Shown in pieces: positions 51,815-60,088 of a stretch of 64,000 nucleotides of DNA. The stretch comes from an uncultured Steroidobacter sp. (GTDB lineage: Bacteria > Pseudomonadota > Gammaproteobacteria > Steroidobacterales > Steroidobacteraceae), in NCBI GenBank assembly GCA_937864115.1, contig CALMII010000020.1, positions 1 to 64,000 of the forward strand, in the 5' to 3' direction. How positions within the stretch are numbered: position 1 is the first letter of the stretch; each line of letters starts with the position of its first letter. A program made the position numbers and the translations under genes. A model generated the notes under the pieces. That model made no database searches, had not been told where the DNA came from, and saw nothing but the letters and a program-made list of their open reading frames with translations.

Positions 51815-52698
51815 GCACACCTTCCGACGACAAGGCATTCGACGACTATCTGGAGCGGCGCTCCCAGGTGTCGCAGGCCTATCGCGCGCTGTCGTCCGAT
51901 GACGTGCCGGCGCAGCTCGATCAGCAGATCCTGGCGCAGGCCCGCGCCGCGCTTGCGGGATCGGCCGGCGATGAACTGGCGCAGGTGCGCGCGAAACGCA
52001 GGCGCCTGATGCGATGGGGCGTGCCGGCAGCCATTGCGGCATCGGCATTGCTGGTGGTGTCGATCGTGATCCGCAGCGGCGTCGAACACGAAGTGCGGTC
52101 GACGGATTTCTCGCCCGCCGCGAAGCCGGCGCCGGCCGCCGTTCCCGCGATGCCGCAGCAGATGCCCGAAAAGAAACAGGAAGCCGTCGGTGCCACGGCC
52201 GCGGACAGCGTGGTGATGATCGCGCCGCCGCGCGATGCCGTGACCGAGTTTTCGTCCTATGCGCGTACGCCGTCGCGCGAAGACAAGATGCCCGAACAGC
52301 CCGTCATCGAGACGCCGGCCATCGCCCCGGCCGCTCCGCCGCCACCGCAGGTCGCAGCGATGCAGGAACGCACACAGGCAGCGGCGGCCAGCCGCGAACG
52401 GGAAGTGCAGCAGGCCGTGGCGGCGCGACGTCAGGAAGCTGCCAGAGCTGCTGCCATCGCGCCGGCCGCGGCGATGAGTCGCAGCGTTGCCGAGTCTGCG
52501 AACGTCGCTGACTCGGCGCTCAACGTCGCCCGCCTGCACGCCGATCCCGACGACTGGCTGGAACACATCCGCCAGTTGCGACGCGACGGGCAGCAGGCCG
52601 CGGCGGATCGCGAGTGGCAGGAGTTTCAGGAGACGTATCCGGATCATCCGGTCGCGGAGACGGATCTCGCACGGGCGAAAACCGCGCCGGCGCCGTAA
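51811..52698 (+). CDS. Membrane anti-sigma-factor-like protein
   Basis: This 295-residue protein has a cytoplasmic N-terminus (about 1-68), one membrane segment (about 70-88, WGVPAAIAASALLVVSIVI) and a periplasmic Ala/Gln/Arg-rich region that may form a coiled coil. The cytoplasmic part with YLERRSQVSQAYRALSSDDV resembles anti-sigma proteins but lacks the zinc-binding HxxxCxxC motif. The GTG start overlaps the sigma-factor stop, which supports a partner role. The C-terminal DPDDWLEHIRQLRRDGQQAA looks like a short helical repeat. The function is inferred from topology and position. Confidence 0.75.
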   Translation: MSTPSDDKAFDDYLERRSQVSQAYRALSSDDVPAQLDQQILAQARAALAGSAGDELAQVRAKRRRLMRWGVPAAIAASALLVVSIVIRSGVEHEVRSTDFSPAAKPAPAAVPAMPQQMPEKKQEAVGATAADSVVMIAPPRDAVTEFSSYARTPSREDKMPEQPVIETPAIAPAAPPPPQVAAMQERTQAAAASREREVQQAVAARRQEAARAAAIAPAAAMSRSVAESANVADSALNVARLHADPDDWLEHIRQLRRDGQQAAADREWQEFQETYPDHPVAETDLARAKTAPAP

Positions 52699-52717
52699 CG
52701 CGCATTCTTTCTGATCC

Positions 52718-52774
52718 CGCCTCCGCGCAGCGGGGGCCTCTTTTCGGAAAGTCAGGCTGAAGCCTGACCCACAG
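52718..52774. repeat. Family G fragment and inverted A copy
   Basis: A family G core (52718-52740) is followed by an inverted family A copy (52751-52774). The A copy overlaps the last codons of the histidine kinase gene and supplies its stop. It fills the convergent gap. Confidence 0.85.
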
Positions 52775-54080
52775 GCGGAGCTTCTTCCGCTGCTGCGATC
52801 CGCGGCAGGTACAGACTCACTTTCGTGCCCATGCCCGGCGTGCTGTCGATGCGGATCAGGCCGCCGGCGCGCGTCACGATCTGATGCACGATCGCGCAGC
52901 CGAGGCCGGTGCCGTGTTCGCCCTTGGTGGTGAAGAAGGGCCGGAAGATGTTCTCGCGTGTCTCCTCGTCCATGCCGATGCCGGTATCGGTCACGCTGAT
53001 TTCGACGAAGACGCCCGATTCGCCGTCCTCGTCCTCGACCGGAATGTCTTCGGCGCGGATCGCAAGTTCGCCGCCGGCCGGCATGGCATCGCGCGCATTG
53101 AGCACCAGGTTCAGCAGCGTGCGTTCGAGCTGCGCCGAATCGATGAAAACGCGGCTGATGGGCCGGTCGACATCGCTGGTCAGGCGGATGCGGTTGCCGA
53201 GCAGCACCTGGAACATGCTGTGCATCGACTGGATCGTCCGCGCTACGTCGATGACCCGCGGCGACACCGGCGCGTCCTTGCCGAAGGACACGACTTCGTT
53301 GGTCAGGTTGTTGCCCCGCTGCAGGATCTCGACGATTTTCTGCGAATAGCGATCGGCATCCGCCGGCAGTCCGGGCACGCGCTGGATCAGCTCCGCGAAG
53401 CCCATCGCCGCGCCCAGAATGCCGCGGAAGTCATGTGCGATGCCGGCGGCCATGCGACCGACGGCCTCCATGCGGTGCAGCTCCATCAGATGATCTTCAT
53501 AGGCGTCCAGCGTGGCGCGTGTGCTGCGTCGCCGGTGCTCCTGATACAGGCGCGCAATGTTGTCGGCCACGGCGCTCGCGAAGTCGGATTCGGCGCCCGA
53601 CCACTCGCGCGGCGCGCCGATGTGTTCATGACAGACGACGCCGACGACGCGGCCCTCGATGTACAGCGGCGCATCCAGCAGCGAGGTGATGCCGAGCGGC
53701 TGCAGGTACGAGGCAGACAGTTCGCCCGTCAGGGTCGACTCGCCGGCGTGGGTTGCCGGCAGCGTGCGCAGCGCCTGCAGGGCCTCGAAGTAGCGGGGGA
53801 AGTCCTGCTGACGCAGCACCGCGCCCTGAAAAACCTGGCCGCTCGAACGCTGGAACAGGTAGCGGCAGCGCAATGCGCGACCTTCGTCGACCAGCACCCA
53901 GACGCCGATGCGGTCGATGTCGAGCGCCTCGACCACGCACCGGGCCAGCTGCAGCCACAGGTCGTGCAGCGGAACCTCGCCGCCGGCATCGAGGCGGGCG
54001 AGCCGCAAGCGTGCCTGTTCGAATCGCCGGGTCTGTTCGAAGACGGGAGTGGATCGATCGGGGTTTCCGCTGACGGCCAT
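52752..54080 (-). CDS. Soluble GAF-domain sensor histidine kinase
   Basis: This 442-residue kinase has no membrane segment, so it probably senses an intracellular signal. A GAF-like domain covers about 30-180, with LGITSLLDAPLYIEGRVVGV. The H box RMAAGIAHDFRGILGAAMGF contains the phospho-acceptor His216. The ATPase part has the N box (LLNLVLNARDAM), G1 (DTGIGMD), an F box (FRPFFTTKGEHGTGLG) and a normal end before the tail. The last residues PVGQASA are encoded by a family A repeat. No response regulator is adjacent, so it is an orphan kinase here. Confidence 0.9.
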   Translation of the reverse strand: MAVSGNPDRSTPVFEQTRRFEQARLRLARLDAGGEVPLHDLWLQLARCVVEALDIDRIGVWVLVDEGRALRCRYLFQRSSGQVFQGAVLRQQDFPRYFEALQALRTLPATHAGESTLTGELSASYLQPLGITSLLDAPLYIEGRVVGVVCHEHIGAPREWSGAESDFASAVADNIARLYQEHRRRSTRATLDAYEDHLMELHRMEAVGRMAAGIAHDFRGILGAAMGFAELIQRVPGLPADADRYSQKIVEILQRGNNLTNEVVSFGKDAPVSPRVIDVARTIQSMHSMFQVLLGNRIRLTSDVDRPISRVFIDSAQLERTLLNLVLNARDAMPAGGELAIRAEDIPVEDEDGESGVFVEISVTDTGIGMDEETRENIFRPFFTTKGEHGTGLGCAIVHQIVTRAGGLIRIDSTPGMGTKVSLYLPRIAAAEEAPPVGQASA

Positions 54081-54234
54081 GCGCTTGCATTCTCCTTTGC
54101 GCACGACTCTACGCTCCGGCCGACTCGCAGGCCAATAGCGGCATGTCGCGGAATTCGCCGGTGGAACGGTCACAGAGCGGCCGCGCGCCGGTTAGAATCC
54201 ACGCCCTCCCGTGCACTTCCTGCGAGCGTGAATC

Positions 54235-54762
54235 GTGATTGAACGTCTGATCGAGAAGCTGCTGTTCTCCAGCCGCTGGATCCTGGCTCCCGTCTACCTC
54301 GGCATGTCGCTGGCGCTGCTGGCGCTCGGCATCAAGTTCTTCGCCGAGGTGTATCACCTGCTGCACACGATCATGGAAGTGACGGAGGCCGACCTGGTGC
54401 TGCGGCTGCTGGCGCTGGTCGATCTCGTGCTGGTCGGCAGCCTGATCGTCATGGTCATGTTCTCGGGCTACGAGAACTTCGTTTCCAAGATCGACGTGAA
54501 GGAGGGCGGCGACAATCTCGGCTGGTTGGGCAAGCTCGATGCGAGCAGCCTCAAGCTGAAGGTCGCGGCCTCGATCGTCGCCATTTCCTCGATCCATCTG
54601 CTGCGCGCGTTCATGAGCATCGGCAACCAGGCGGTATTCGACGAGACCTCCAGCACCAAACTCATGTGGTTCGTGATCATCCACCTGACCTTCGTCGTCT
54701 CCGCCGTGATGATGGGCGTGCTCGACAAGATGTCGTTCGCAAGTCATCGCGAAGATCACTAG
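54235..54762 (+). CDS. yqhA: UPF0114 (YqhA) family membrane protein
   Basis: This 175-residue inner-membrane protein is a YqhA/UPF0114 family member. It starts with [20 protein letters not shown], contains [20 protein letters not shown] and [20 protein letters not shown], and ends in a helical part with [20 protein letters not shown]. About four membrane helices are predicted. The start is GTG. Its function is unknown. The gamma-carbonic-anhydrase-like gene follows five bases after its stop, so they form a transcript. Confidence 0.93.
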   Translation: MIERLIEKLLFSSRWILAPVYLGMSLALLALGIKFFAEVYHLLHTIMEVTEADLVLRLLALVDLVLVGSLIVMVMFSGYENFVSKIDVKEGGDNLGWLGKLDASSLKLKVAASIVAISSIHLLRAFMSIGNQAVFDETSSTKLMWFVIIHLTFVVSAVMMGVLDKMSFASHREDH

Positions 54763-54767
54763 ACGCC

Positions 54768-55310
54768 ATGATCTACACCCTCGGATCGCGCCGCATCGAA
54801 ACCGTCGGCGATGACTACTTCGTCGCTCCCAGCGCCGACGTGATCGGTTCCGTAAGGCTCGGTCGCTGGGCCAGCGTCTGGTTCGGCGCGGTGCTGCGCG
54901 GCGACACCGACTGGATCGAACTGGGCGAAGCCACGAACGTGCAGGACGGCTCGGTGATGCACACCGATCAGGGCACGCCGCTGATCCTGGGGGCGCACAC
55001 GACGGTCGGTCACAAGGCGTTCCTGCATTCCTGCACCGTTGGCGATCATTCGATGATCGCTAACGGCGCGATGGTGCTGGATGGCGCGCGCGTCGGCAGT
55101 TACAGCGTCGTCGCGGCAGGCGCATTCGTGCCGCCGCGCAAGACGGTGCCGGACGGCGTGGTAGTGATGGGCAACCCTGCGAAGGTCGTGCGCGAACTCA
55201 CGGACAAGGATCGCGAGATGCTGGTGCACGCCGCGCATCACTACGTGGAGAATGCGCAGCGGTATCGGCAGGAGCTGCGGATTCTTCCTGTGGGTCAGGC
55301 TTCAGCCTGA
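54768..55310 (+). CDS. Gamma-carbonic-anhydrase-like hexapeptide protein (YrdA type)
   Basis: This 180-residue protein forms a left-handed beta-helix of hexapeptide repeats, as in the gamma-carbonic anhydrase/YrdA family. It has SADVIGSVRLGRWASVWFGA, LRGDTDWIELGEATNVQDGS, the metal-ligand region with VMHTDQGTP, and HTTVGHKAFLHSCTVGDHSM. The two histidines in GHKAFLH and the one in VMH are the expected ligands. Whether it has anhydrase activity is not known. The last residues PVGQASA are encoded by a family A repeat; the family would end near the helical YRQELR segment. yqhA lies five bases upstream. Confidence 0.9.
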   Translation: MIYTLGSRRIETVGDDYFVAPSADVIGSVRLGRWASVWFGAVLRGDTDWIELGEATNVQDGSVMHTDQGTPLILGAHTTVGHKAFLHSCTVGDHSMIANGAMVLDGARVGSYSVVAAGAFVPPRKTVPDGVVVMGNPAKVVRELTDKDREMLVHAAHHYVENAQRYRQELRILPVGQASA

Positions 55311-55382
55311 CATTCTTCCTGTGGGGCCGGCTTCAGCCGGCCTCTTCATCAGAAATCAGGCTGAAGCCTGACCTACAGGAAG
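55286..55382. repeat. Triple repeat A-B-A' between convergent genes
   Basis: Family A (55286-55311), B (55317-55342) and inverted A (55355-55380) form a symmetric array. The two A copies provide the stop codons and C-terminal tails of both convergent genes. Confidence 0.92.
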
Positions 55383-55838
55383 AGCGGCCTTCTGCTCCGG
55401 CTCGGTCCCTTCCTCGTAGAACTCCAGCGAAATCGAATTCAGGCAATGCCGCTGGTGCGTCGGCGGCGGACCGTCCTCGAAGACGTGCCCCAGGTGCGCA
55501 TCGCAGCGCGCACAGCGGATCTCCGTGCGGATCATGCCGTGGCTGCGATCGACCAGTTCGGTAACATGCTGCGGATCGAACGGCTCGTAGAAGCTCGGCC
55601 AGCCCGTCCCCGATTCGAACTTGGAACCTGCGCGATACAGCGGCAGGCCGCAGAGCCGGCAGGCATAGATTCCCGACTTCTTGTTGTTGAGCAGCGTGCC
55701 GCAGAAGGGCCGCTCGGTGCCCTGGTGCAGGATCACGTGCCGCTCCTCCGGCGTGAATGCGGCGGCGTACTTTTCCCGTTCGGCCGCGCTCAGGGGGCGA
55801 ATGTCATAACCGCTGGCGGAAGTGGTGGCGTTGGACAT
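55356..55838 (-). CDS. msrB: Peptide-methionine (R)-S-oxide reductase MsrB
   Basis: MsrB repairs R-methionine sulfoxide in proteins. This 160-residue protein has the family core ERPFCGTLLNNKKSGIYACR, two zinc-binding CxxC pairs (CRLCG and CARCD), the FESGTGWPSFYEPF segment and HQRHCLNSISLEF with the catalytic cysteine. The protein starts at ATG giving MSNATTSASG. The end ALPVGQASA is encoded by a family A repeat and is not part of the fold. The amino-acid permease lies upstream beyond a family D repeat. Confidence 0.95.
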   Translation of the reverse strand: MSNATTSASGYDIRPLSAAEREKYAAAFTPEERHVILHQGTERPFCGTLLNNKKSGIYACRLCGLPLYRAGSKFESGTGWPSFYEPFDPQHVTELVDRSHGMIRTEIRCARCDAHLGHVFEDGPPPTHQRHCLNSISLEFYEEGTEPEQKAALPVGQASA

Positions 55839-55866
55839 CGGATACCTCGGACGGGAGAAGCAAGAA

Positions 55867-56014
55867 AATTTTCCACGGGGAACACGGGGCGCCCGGGGAT
55901 CAGAGACCTCTTGTGCTCCTGATTGGTGGCAGTTCGCGACGTATTCAACCACGCGTCTGCGCATCGTTTCGATCCTGATCTTCCCCGTGCGCCCCGTGTC
56001 CCCCGTGGAAATTC
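55867..56014. repeat. Family D inverted pair with long centre
   Basis: Family D arms (55867-55897 and 55983-56014) are separated by about 85 bases of unique sequence, much longer than in other copies. It lies between the permease and msrB. Confidence 0.88.
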
Positions 56015-56020
56015 CTCTTC

Positions 56021-57478
56021 CTATTTCCCCTCGGCCCGCAACCGGCTGTGGCGATACCCGTACAGCGCATAGATCGAGAACCCGAGCACGGACCAGACCA
56101 GCAGCCGCCACCAGGTATCGGGCGGCAGGAACACCATCATGCTGATGCACACCAGCGCACCGAGGATGCAGGTGACCGGCGCGAACGGCACGCGGAAGGG
56201 ACGCGGCATGTCGGGCTTCGTCCGGCGCAGCACCAGCACGCCGATGCACACGCAGGTGAACGCGAGCAGGATGCCGATGGAAATGAGTTCGCCCAGCACG
56301 TCGAGCGGCAGCAGTCCCGCGATGATGGCCGCGACGATCACGGCGACGGCGGTGGCGATGTGCGGCGTGCGATGCACCGGATGCACCTTCTTCCACGACG
56401 GCGGCAGCAGGCCGTCGTCGGCCATCGCCAGGAAAATGCGTGGCTGGCCCAGCAGCGAGATCAGGATCACCGACGTCATGCCGACGATGGCGCCGAGTTC
56501 GACCAGCACGCCCAGCCAGGAAAGCTGCGGATGCGCATCCAGCGCGACGGCGACGGGCGCGGCCACGTCCAGCGACGTGTACGGCACCATGCCCGTGAGC
56601 ACGGCGCTCATCGCGACATAGAGCACGGCTGAAATTCCCAGCGCGCCGAGAATGCCCAGCGGCACATCGCGCTGCGGATTGCGCGCCTCGCGCGCCGTGG
56701 TCGAAGCGGTGTCGAAGCCGATGTACGAGAAGAAGATGATCGCCGCACCCTGGAACACGCCGCTCCAGCCGAACTCGCCGCGCTTGCCGGTGTTCTCGGG
56801 CAGGTACGGATGCCAGTTGGCGGTGTCGATGTAGCTGATGCCGGCGAGGATGAAGACGACGATGACGCCGACCTTGATGAATACCATCGCATTGTTGAGC
56901 GTTGCCGATTCCTTCACGCCCACGTAGCAGACGTAGCCGAGCGCCAGCACCACCAGCACGGCCGGCAGATTGACGATGGCGCCCGTCATGCCCAGTGCGC
57001 CGCTCTCGGTCTTGCCGAGCGGTGCGTTGATGAGCGCATCAGGCAGGTGGATGCCGATCTTGCCGAGCAGGTTGACGACATAGGCGGACCATCCCACGGC
57101 CACCGCCGACGCCGACAGCATGTATTCCAGCGACAGGTTCCAGCCGATGAACCACGCGATGGCCTCGCCGAGCGTCGCGTACGAATACGTGTAGGCGCTG
57201 CCCGAAACCGGAATCATCGAGGCGAACTCGGCATAACAGATGGCGGCGAGCGCCGAGCCGATGGCGGCGATGAGCAACGCCAGCGTCAGCGCCGGGCCGG
57301 CGTGATTGGCGGCGACCGTGCCCGTCAGGATGAAAATTCCCGTGCCTATCGTTGCCCCCAGTCCGATAGCCGTCAGCGATCGCGCCGTCAGGACCCGTTT
57401 GAGCGGCGGCGCGGCGTTCAATTCGCTCACGATGGAGTCGACCGAGCGCACGGCAAACAGGCGGCGCAACAGGGACAT
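56021..57478 (-). CDS. APC-family amino-acid permease
   Basis: This 485-residue inner-membrane transporter belongs to the cationic amino-acid transporter part of the APC superfamily, with about 12-13 helices. It has LTAIGLGATIGTGIFILTGT near residues 35-55, the YAEFASMIPVSGSAYTYSYA segment, FFSYIGFDTASTTAREARNP and PRIFLAMADDGLLPPSWKKV. These are family signatures. The substrate cannot be told. msrB follows on the same strand, separated by a family D pair. Confidence 0.93.
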   Translation of the reverse strand: MSLLRRLFAVRSVDSIVSELNAAPPLKRVLTARSLTAIGLGATIGTGIFILTGTVAANHAGPALTLALLIAAIGSALAAICYAEFASMIPVSGSAYTYSYATLGEAIAWFIGWNLSLEYMLSASAVAVGWSAYVVNLLGKIGIHLPDALINAPLGKTESGALGMTGAIVNLPAVLVVLALGYVCYVGVKESATLNNAMVFIKVGVIVVFILAGISYIDTANWHPYLPENTGKRGEFGWSGVFQGAAIIFFSYIGFDTASTTAREARNPQRDVPLGILGALGISAVLYVAMSAVLTGMVPYTSLDVAAPVAVALDAHPQLSWLGVLVELGAIVGMTSVILISLLGQPRIFLAMADDGLLPPSWKKVHPVHRTPHIATAVAVIVAAIIAGLLPLDVLGELISIGILLAFTCVCIGVLVLRRTKPDMPRPFRVPFAPVTCILGALVCISMMVFLPPDTWWRLLVWSVLGFSIYALYGYRHSRLRAEGK

Positions 57479-57523
57479 GGAAGGACCTCGTTGGAATTGT
57501 GCTGATGGCGGCCGGGAACCGTC

Positions 57524-57541
57524 GACAGGCTACAGGCTCCC
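57524..57541. repeat. Single family E fragment
   Basis: A short gacaggctacaggctccc stretch matches the family E units at 25557 and 43704. It lies in the divergent gap of 126 bases before the phosphatase gene. Confidence 0.5.
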
Positions 57542-57604
57542 GGGAGCGCTGAACAAGGACCCGCTGCCTGTCGTCATGCGGGTCTAAGCCTTTATCATTC
57601 CCCG

Positions 57605-59002
57605 GTGAATCCATCCCAGGCTCCCGACCGTTTTTCGCGACCGCCGCTGCCCAACAGCTACTGGGTTCGGCCCGGCCGCCTGCTTGCGGGCGAGTATCCG
57701 GGAATCCCTGCACGCGACTCGACGGCCGGGCGTATACAAAGCCTGTTGCGCGCCGGCGTGAATGCATTCATCGATCTGACGGCGGAAGGCGAACTCGATC
57801 CCTATGCGCCGCTGCTGCCGGCGGACGGTTCCGTCACGCATCAGCGCTGGCCCATCGTCGACCATGATCTGCCGCAGTCCGCGGCCTACATGCGCCAGAT
57901 TCTCGATGCGATCGATGCGGCGCTCGCGCAGGATCGCTGCGTCTACGTGCATTGCCGCGCCGGCATCGGCCGTACCGGCACGACCATCGGCTGTCATCTC
58001 ATCCGCGGCGGACTCGCGCCGGCTGTCGCGCTCGATCGCCTGAACGAGCTGTGGCAGCAATGCGCGCGCAGCGCGAGCTGGCCCAGCATTCCGGAAACCG
58101 ATGAACAGTATCGCTTCGTCATGGAATGGCGCGAGGTCGCGGCGCCGCCTGATCTCTCGCAACGTTGTGCAGGCGCACTCGTGGGACTCGTCTGCGGCGA
58201 AGGCCTCGGTGCGCTGCGCGTCGCAGGTCACGACGTGCGTCAACTCGCCCGGATCACCGACCTGCCCGCCGCCGGGTTCGATGCGGCGACGGTGCTCTGC
58301 GCACTGCAGAGCCTGCGCGAGCGCGCGGGTCACGATCCGCGCGATCAGATGGAACGCTATCTGGAGTGGTCGCGCAGTGCGTCGGGCGCAGAAGTGCCGG
58401 CCGACTTCCGTCGTGCGCTCGCGGCCTGGCAGTGGTCGAAGAAACCGAACGCGGGTTCGCACGATCCGCGCAACCTCAGTGCACACTCGCTCGCGCGTTC
58501 GCTGGCCGCGGCGCTGCATTCGTATCGCGATGCCGGCGCGGCGCTCGAACTGGCCGCGGATCTGTCGCGCACGACCCAGCAGTCGCCCATCGTCCTCGAT
58601 GTCTGCCGGCTGTGGACGGCGATTCTCGTCGATGCCCTGACGGGTGCTGCGAAGAACCCGCTTCTCGAACTGAGCGCCACGCCTGCCATCCGCCTGCTGC
58701 GGGATCGTCGTCTGCGACCGGAAGTTGCCGCATTGCTTGACGGTGGCTGGCGCAGTCTTCCAGCGAAGGGCGACGATGCGCTTTCGCTTGGCGTCGGCGC
58801 ATTGCGGGCCGTGGATGCGGCGAACGATTTCGCAGAGGCGATGAGTGCTGCGCTGAGCCAGGCCGAGTCAGCCGCGACGCTGGGCGCGCTCAGCGGCACG
58901 CTCGCTGGCGCGTGCTTCGGCATTGCATCGATTCCGGATCGCTGGCGCGAGGCTGTGCCGCAGTCGCGCGCGCTGCACGCGCTGGCGCGGACGTTCGCCT
59001 GA
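57605..59002 (+). CDS. Dual-specificity phosphatase fused to a degenerate ADP-ribosylglycohydrolase
   Basis: This 465-residue protein has two domains. The N-terminal part is a dual-specificity/tyrosine phosphatase with the active-site loop HCRAGIGRTG (Cys117, Arg123) and a plausible general acid at Asp86 or Asp88. The C-terminal part (about 186-465) resembles ADP-ribosylglycohydrolase, with CAGALVGLVCGEGLGALR near the start and LGALSGTLAGACFGIASIP at the end. The metal-binding signatures are lost: the usual DDT is DAAT at 226-229, and the usual DTDT region is SAAT at 422-425. The second domain is therefore probably a binding domain. The GTG start has no strong Shine-Dalgarno. Two genes follow with almost no gap. 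Confidence 0.85.
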   Translation: MNPSQAPDRFSRPPLPNSYWVRPGRLLAGEYPGIPARDSTAGRIQSLLRAGVNAFIDLTAEGELDPYAPLLPADGSVTHQRWPIVDHDLPQSAAYMRQILDAIDAALAQDRCVYVHCRAGIGRTGTTIGCHLIRGGLAPAVALDRLNELWQQCARSASWPSIPETDEQYRFVMEWREVAAPPDLSQRCAGALVGLVCGEGLGALRVAGHDVRQLARITDLPAAGFDAATVLCALQSLRERAGHDPRDQMERYLEWSRSASGAEVPADFRRALAAWQWSKKPNAGSHDPRNLSAHSLARSLAAALHSYRDAGAALELAADLSRTTQQSPIVLDVCRLWTAILVDALTGAAKNPLLELSATPAIRLLRDRRLRPEVAALLDGGWRSLPAKGDDALSLGVGALRAVDAANDFAEAMSAALSQAESAATLGALSGTLAGACFGIASIPDRWREAVPQSRALHALARTFA

Positions 59003-59004
59003 TC

Positions 59005-60075
59005 ATGGCTGTCCGCAAGAAGAAATCCCGCCGCACCGCACCGCGCACGCGACGCAAGACGCGCGAGCCCGCGTGGACGCGCCTGTCCGACGAAGCGCTG
59101 CTGCAGAAGCGCTTCTGCGATCTGCGCCTGTCGCTGCGCGGCACGATGGTCGAGCGTCACTGGAAGGAAGTGCAGAAGGATCTGCTCAGTCGCGGCATCC
59201 GCTTCCGCCCGCATCTGTGGCTGTCCGAGGAATGGTTCTCGCCCGACGGCGTGCCCGGCATCGCCGTGCCGTTCTACATGGCGCACCCGCGCCTCATGCG
59301 CCTCGAACGGCTCATCATGGATGAAGTGGAGGGCGGCAACGCCAACTGGCTGACGCGCATCCTGCGGCACGAAGCGGCGCACGCGCTCGACAATGCCTTC
59401 CGGCTGCGACGTCGCAAGGGTTGGCGCAAGACGTTCGGTCCGGCGACGCGACCGTATCCGGACGTGTATCGACCGCGTCCGGCCAGCCGCGACTACGTGC
59501 TGCACCTGGGTCACTGGTACGCGCAGAGTCATCCGTCGGAAGATTTCGCCGAAACGTTCGCCGTGTGGCTGCAGCCGCGCGCCCGCTGGCGCCGCGATTA
59601 CCAGGGCTGGTCCGCCCTGAAGAAACTCGAGTACGTCGATACGCTGATGAAGGAACTGAAAGGCGCGAGCGCGGCGGTCGACAATCGCGAACGCATCGAA
59701 CCGCTGAGCGAGGACACGCGCACGCTCGCCGAACACTATCGACAGAAGCGTGCGCGCTACCAGCTCGACCGGCCCGGTGCCTACGACCTGCGGCTGAAGC
59801 GCATCTTCGGCAAGCGCAGCGCGCGGCGCCGGCATCTGCGCGCCAGCACGTTCGTGCGCCGCGTGCGCCCGCAGCTCGAACGCCTGCTGATCCGGCGCTC
59901 GCGCCTGCATCCCTATCTCGTCCATCATGTGCTGCGCGTGGTGATCCAGCGCTGCCGCGATCTCGACCTGGTGCTGGAAACGTCCCAGCGCGAAGCGAAG
60001 CGCGCGGTGCTGGGCGTGCTCGAACGCATCATGATGGACATCCTGCGCCGCGACCGCGAACGGTATGCACTGTGA
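59005..60075 (+). CDS. Putative zinc metallopeptidase (COG4307-like)
   Basis: This 356-residue protein carries a zinc-protease motif HEAAH (residues 122-126) in ILRHEAAHALDNAFRLRRRK. A probable third ligand Glu183 occurs in HPSEDFAETFAVWLQPRARW. It has a strongly basic N-terminus (MAVRKKKSRRTAPRTRRKTR) and a basic C-terminal helical part. There is no signal peptide. The pattern resembles uncharacterised putative zinc-binding metallopeptidases. The ATG lies two bases after the phosphatase stop and the ATP-grasp gene follows after 13 bases, so the three form one operon. The substrate is unknown. Confidence 0.82.
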   Translation: MAVRKKKSRRTAPRTRRKTREPAWTRLSDEALLQKRFCDLRLSLRGTMVERHWKEVQKDLLSRGIRFRPHLWLSEEWFSPDGVPGIAVPFYMAHPRLMRLERLIMDEVEGGNANWLTRILRHEAAHALDNAFRLRRRKGWRKTFGPATRPYPDVYRPRPASRDYVLHLGHWYAQSHPSEDFAETFAVWLQPRARWRRDYQGWSALKKLEYVDTLMKELKGASAAVDNRERIEPLSEDTRTLAEHYRQKRARYQLDRPGAYDLRLKRIFGKRSARRRHLRASTFVRRVRPQLERLLIRRSRLHPYLVHHVLRVVIQRCRDLDLVLETSQREAKRAVLGVLERIMMDILRRDRERYAL

Positions 60076-60088
60076 GTAACGAGAACCC

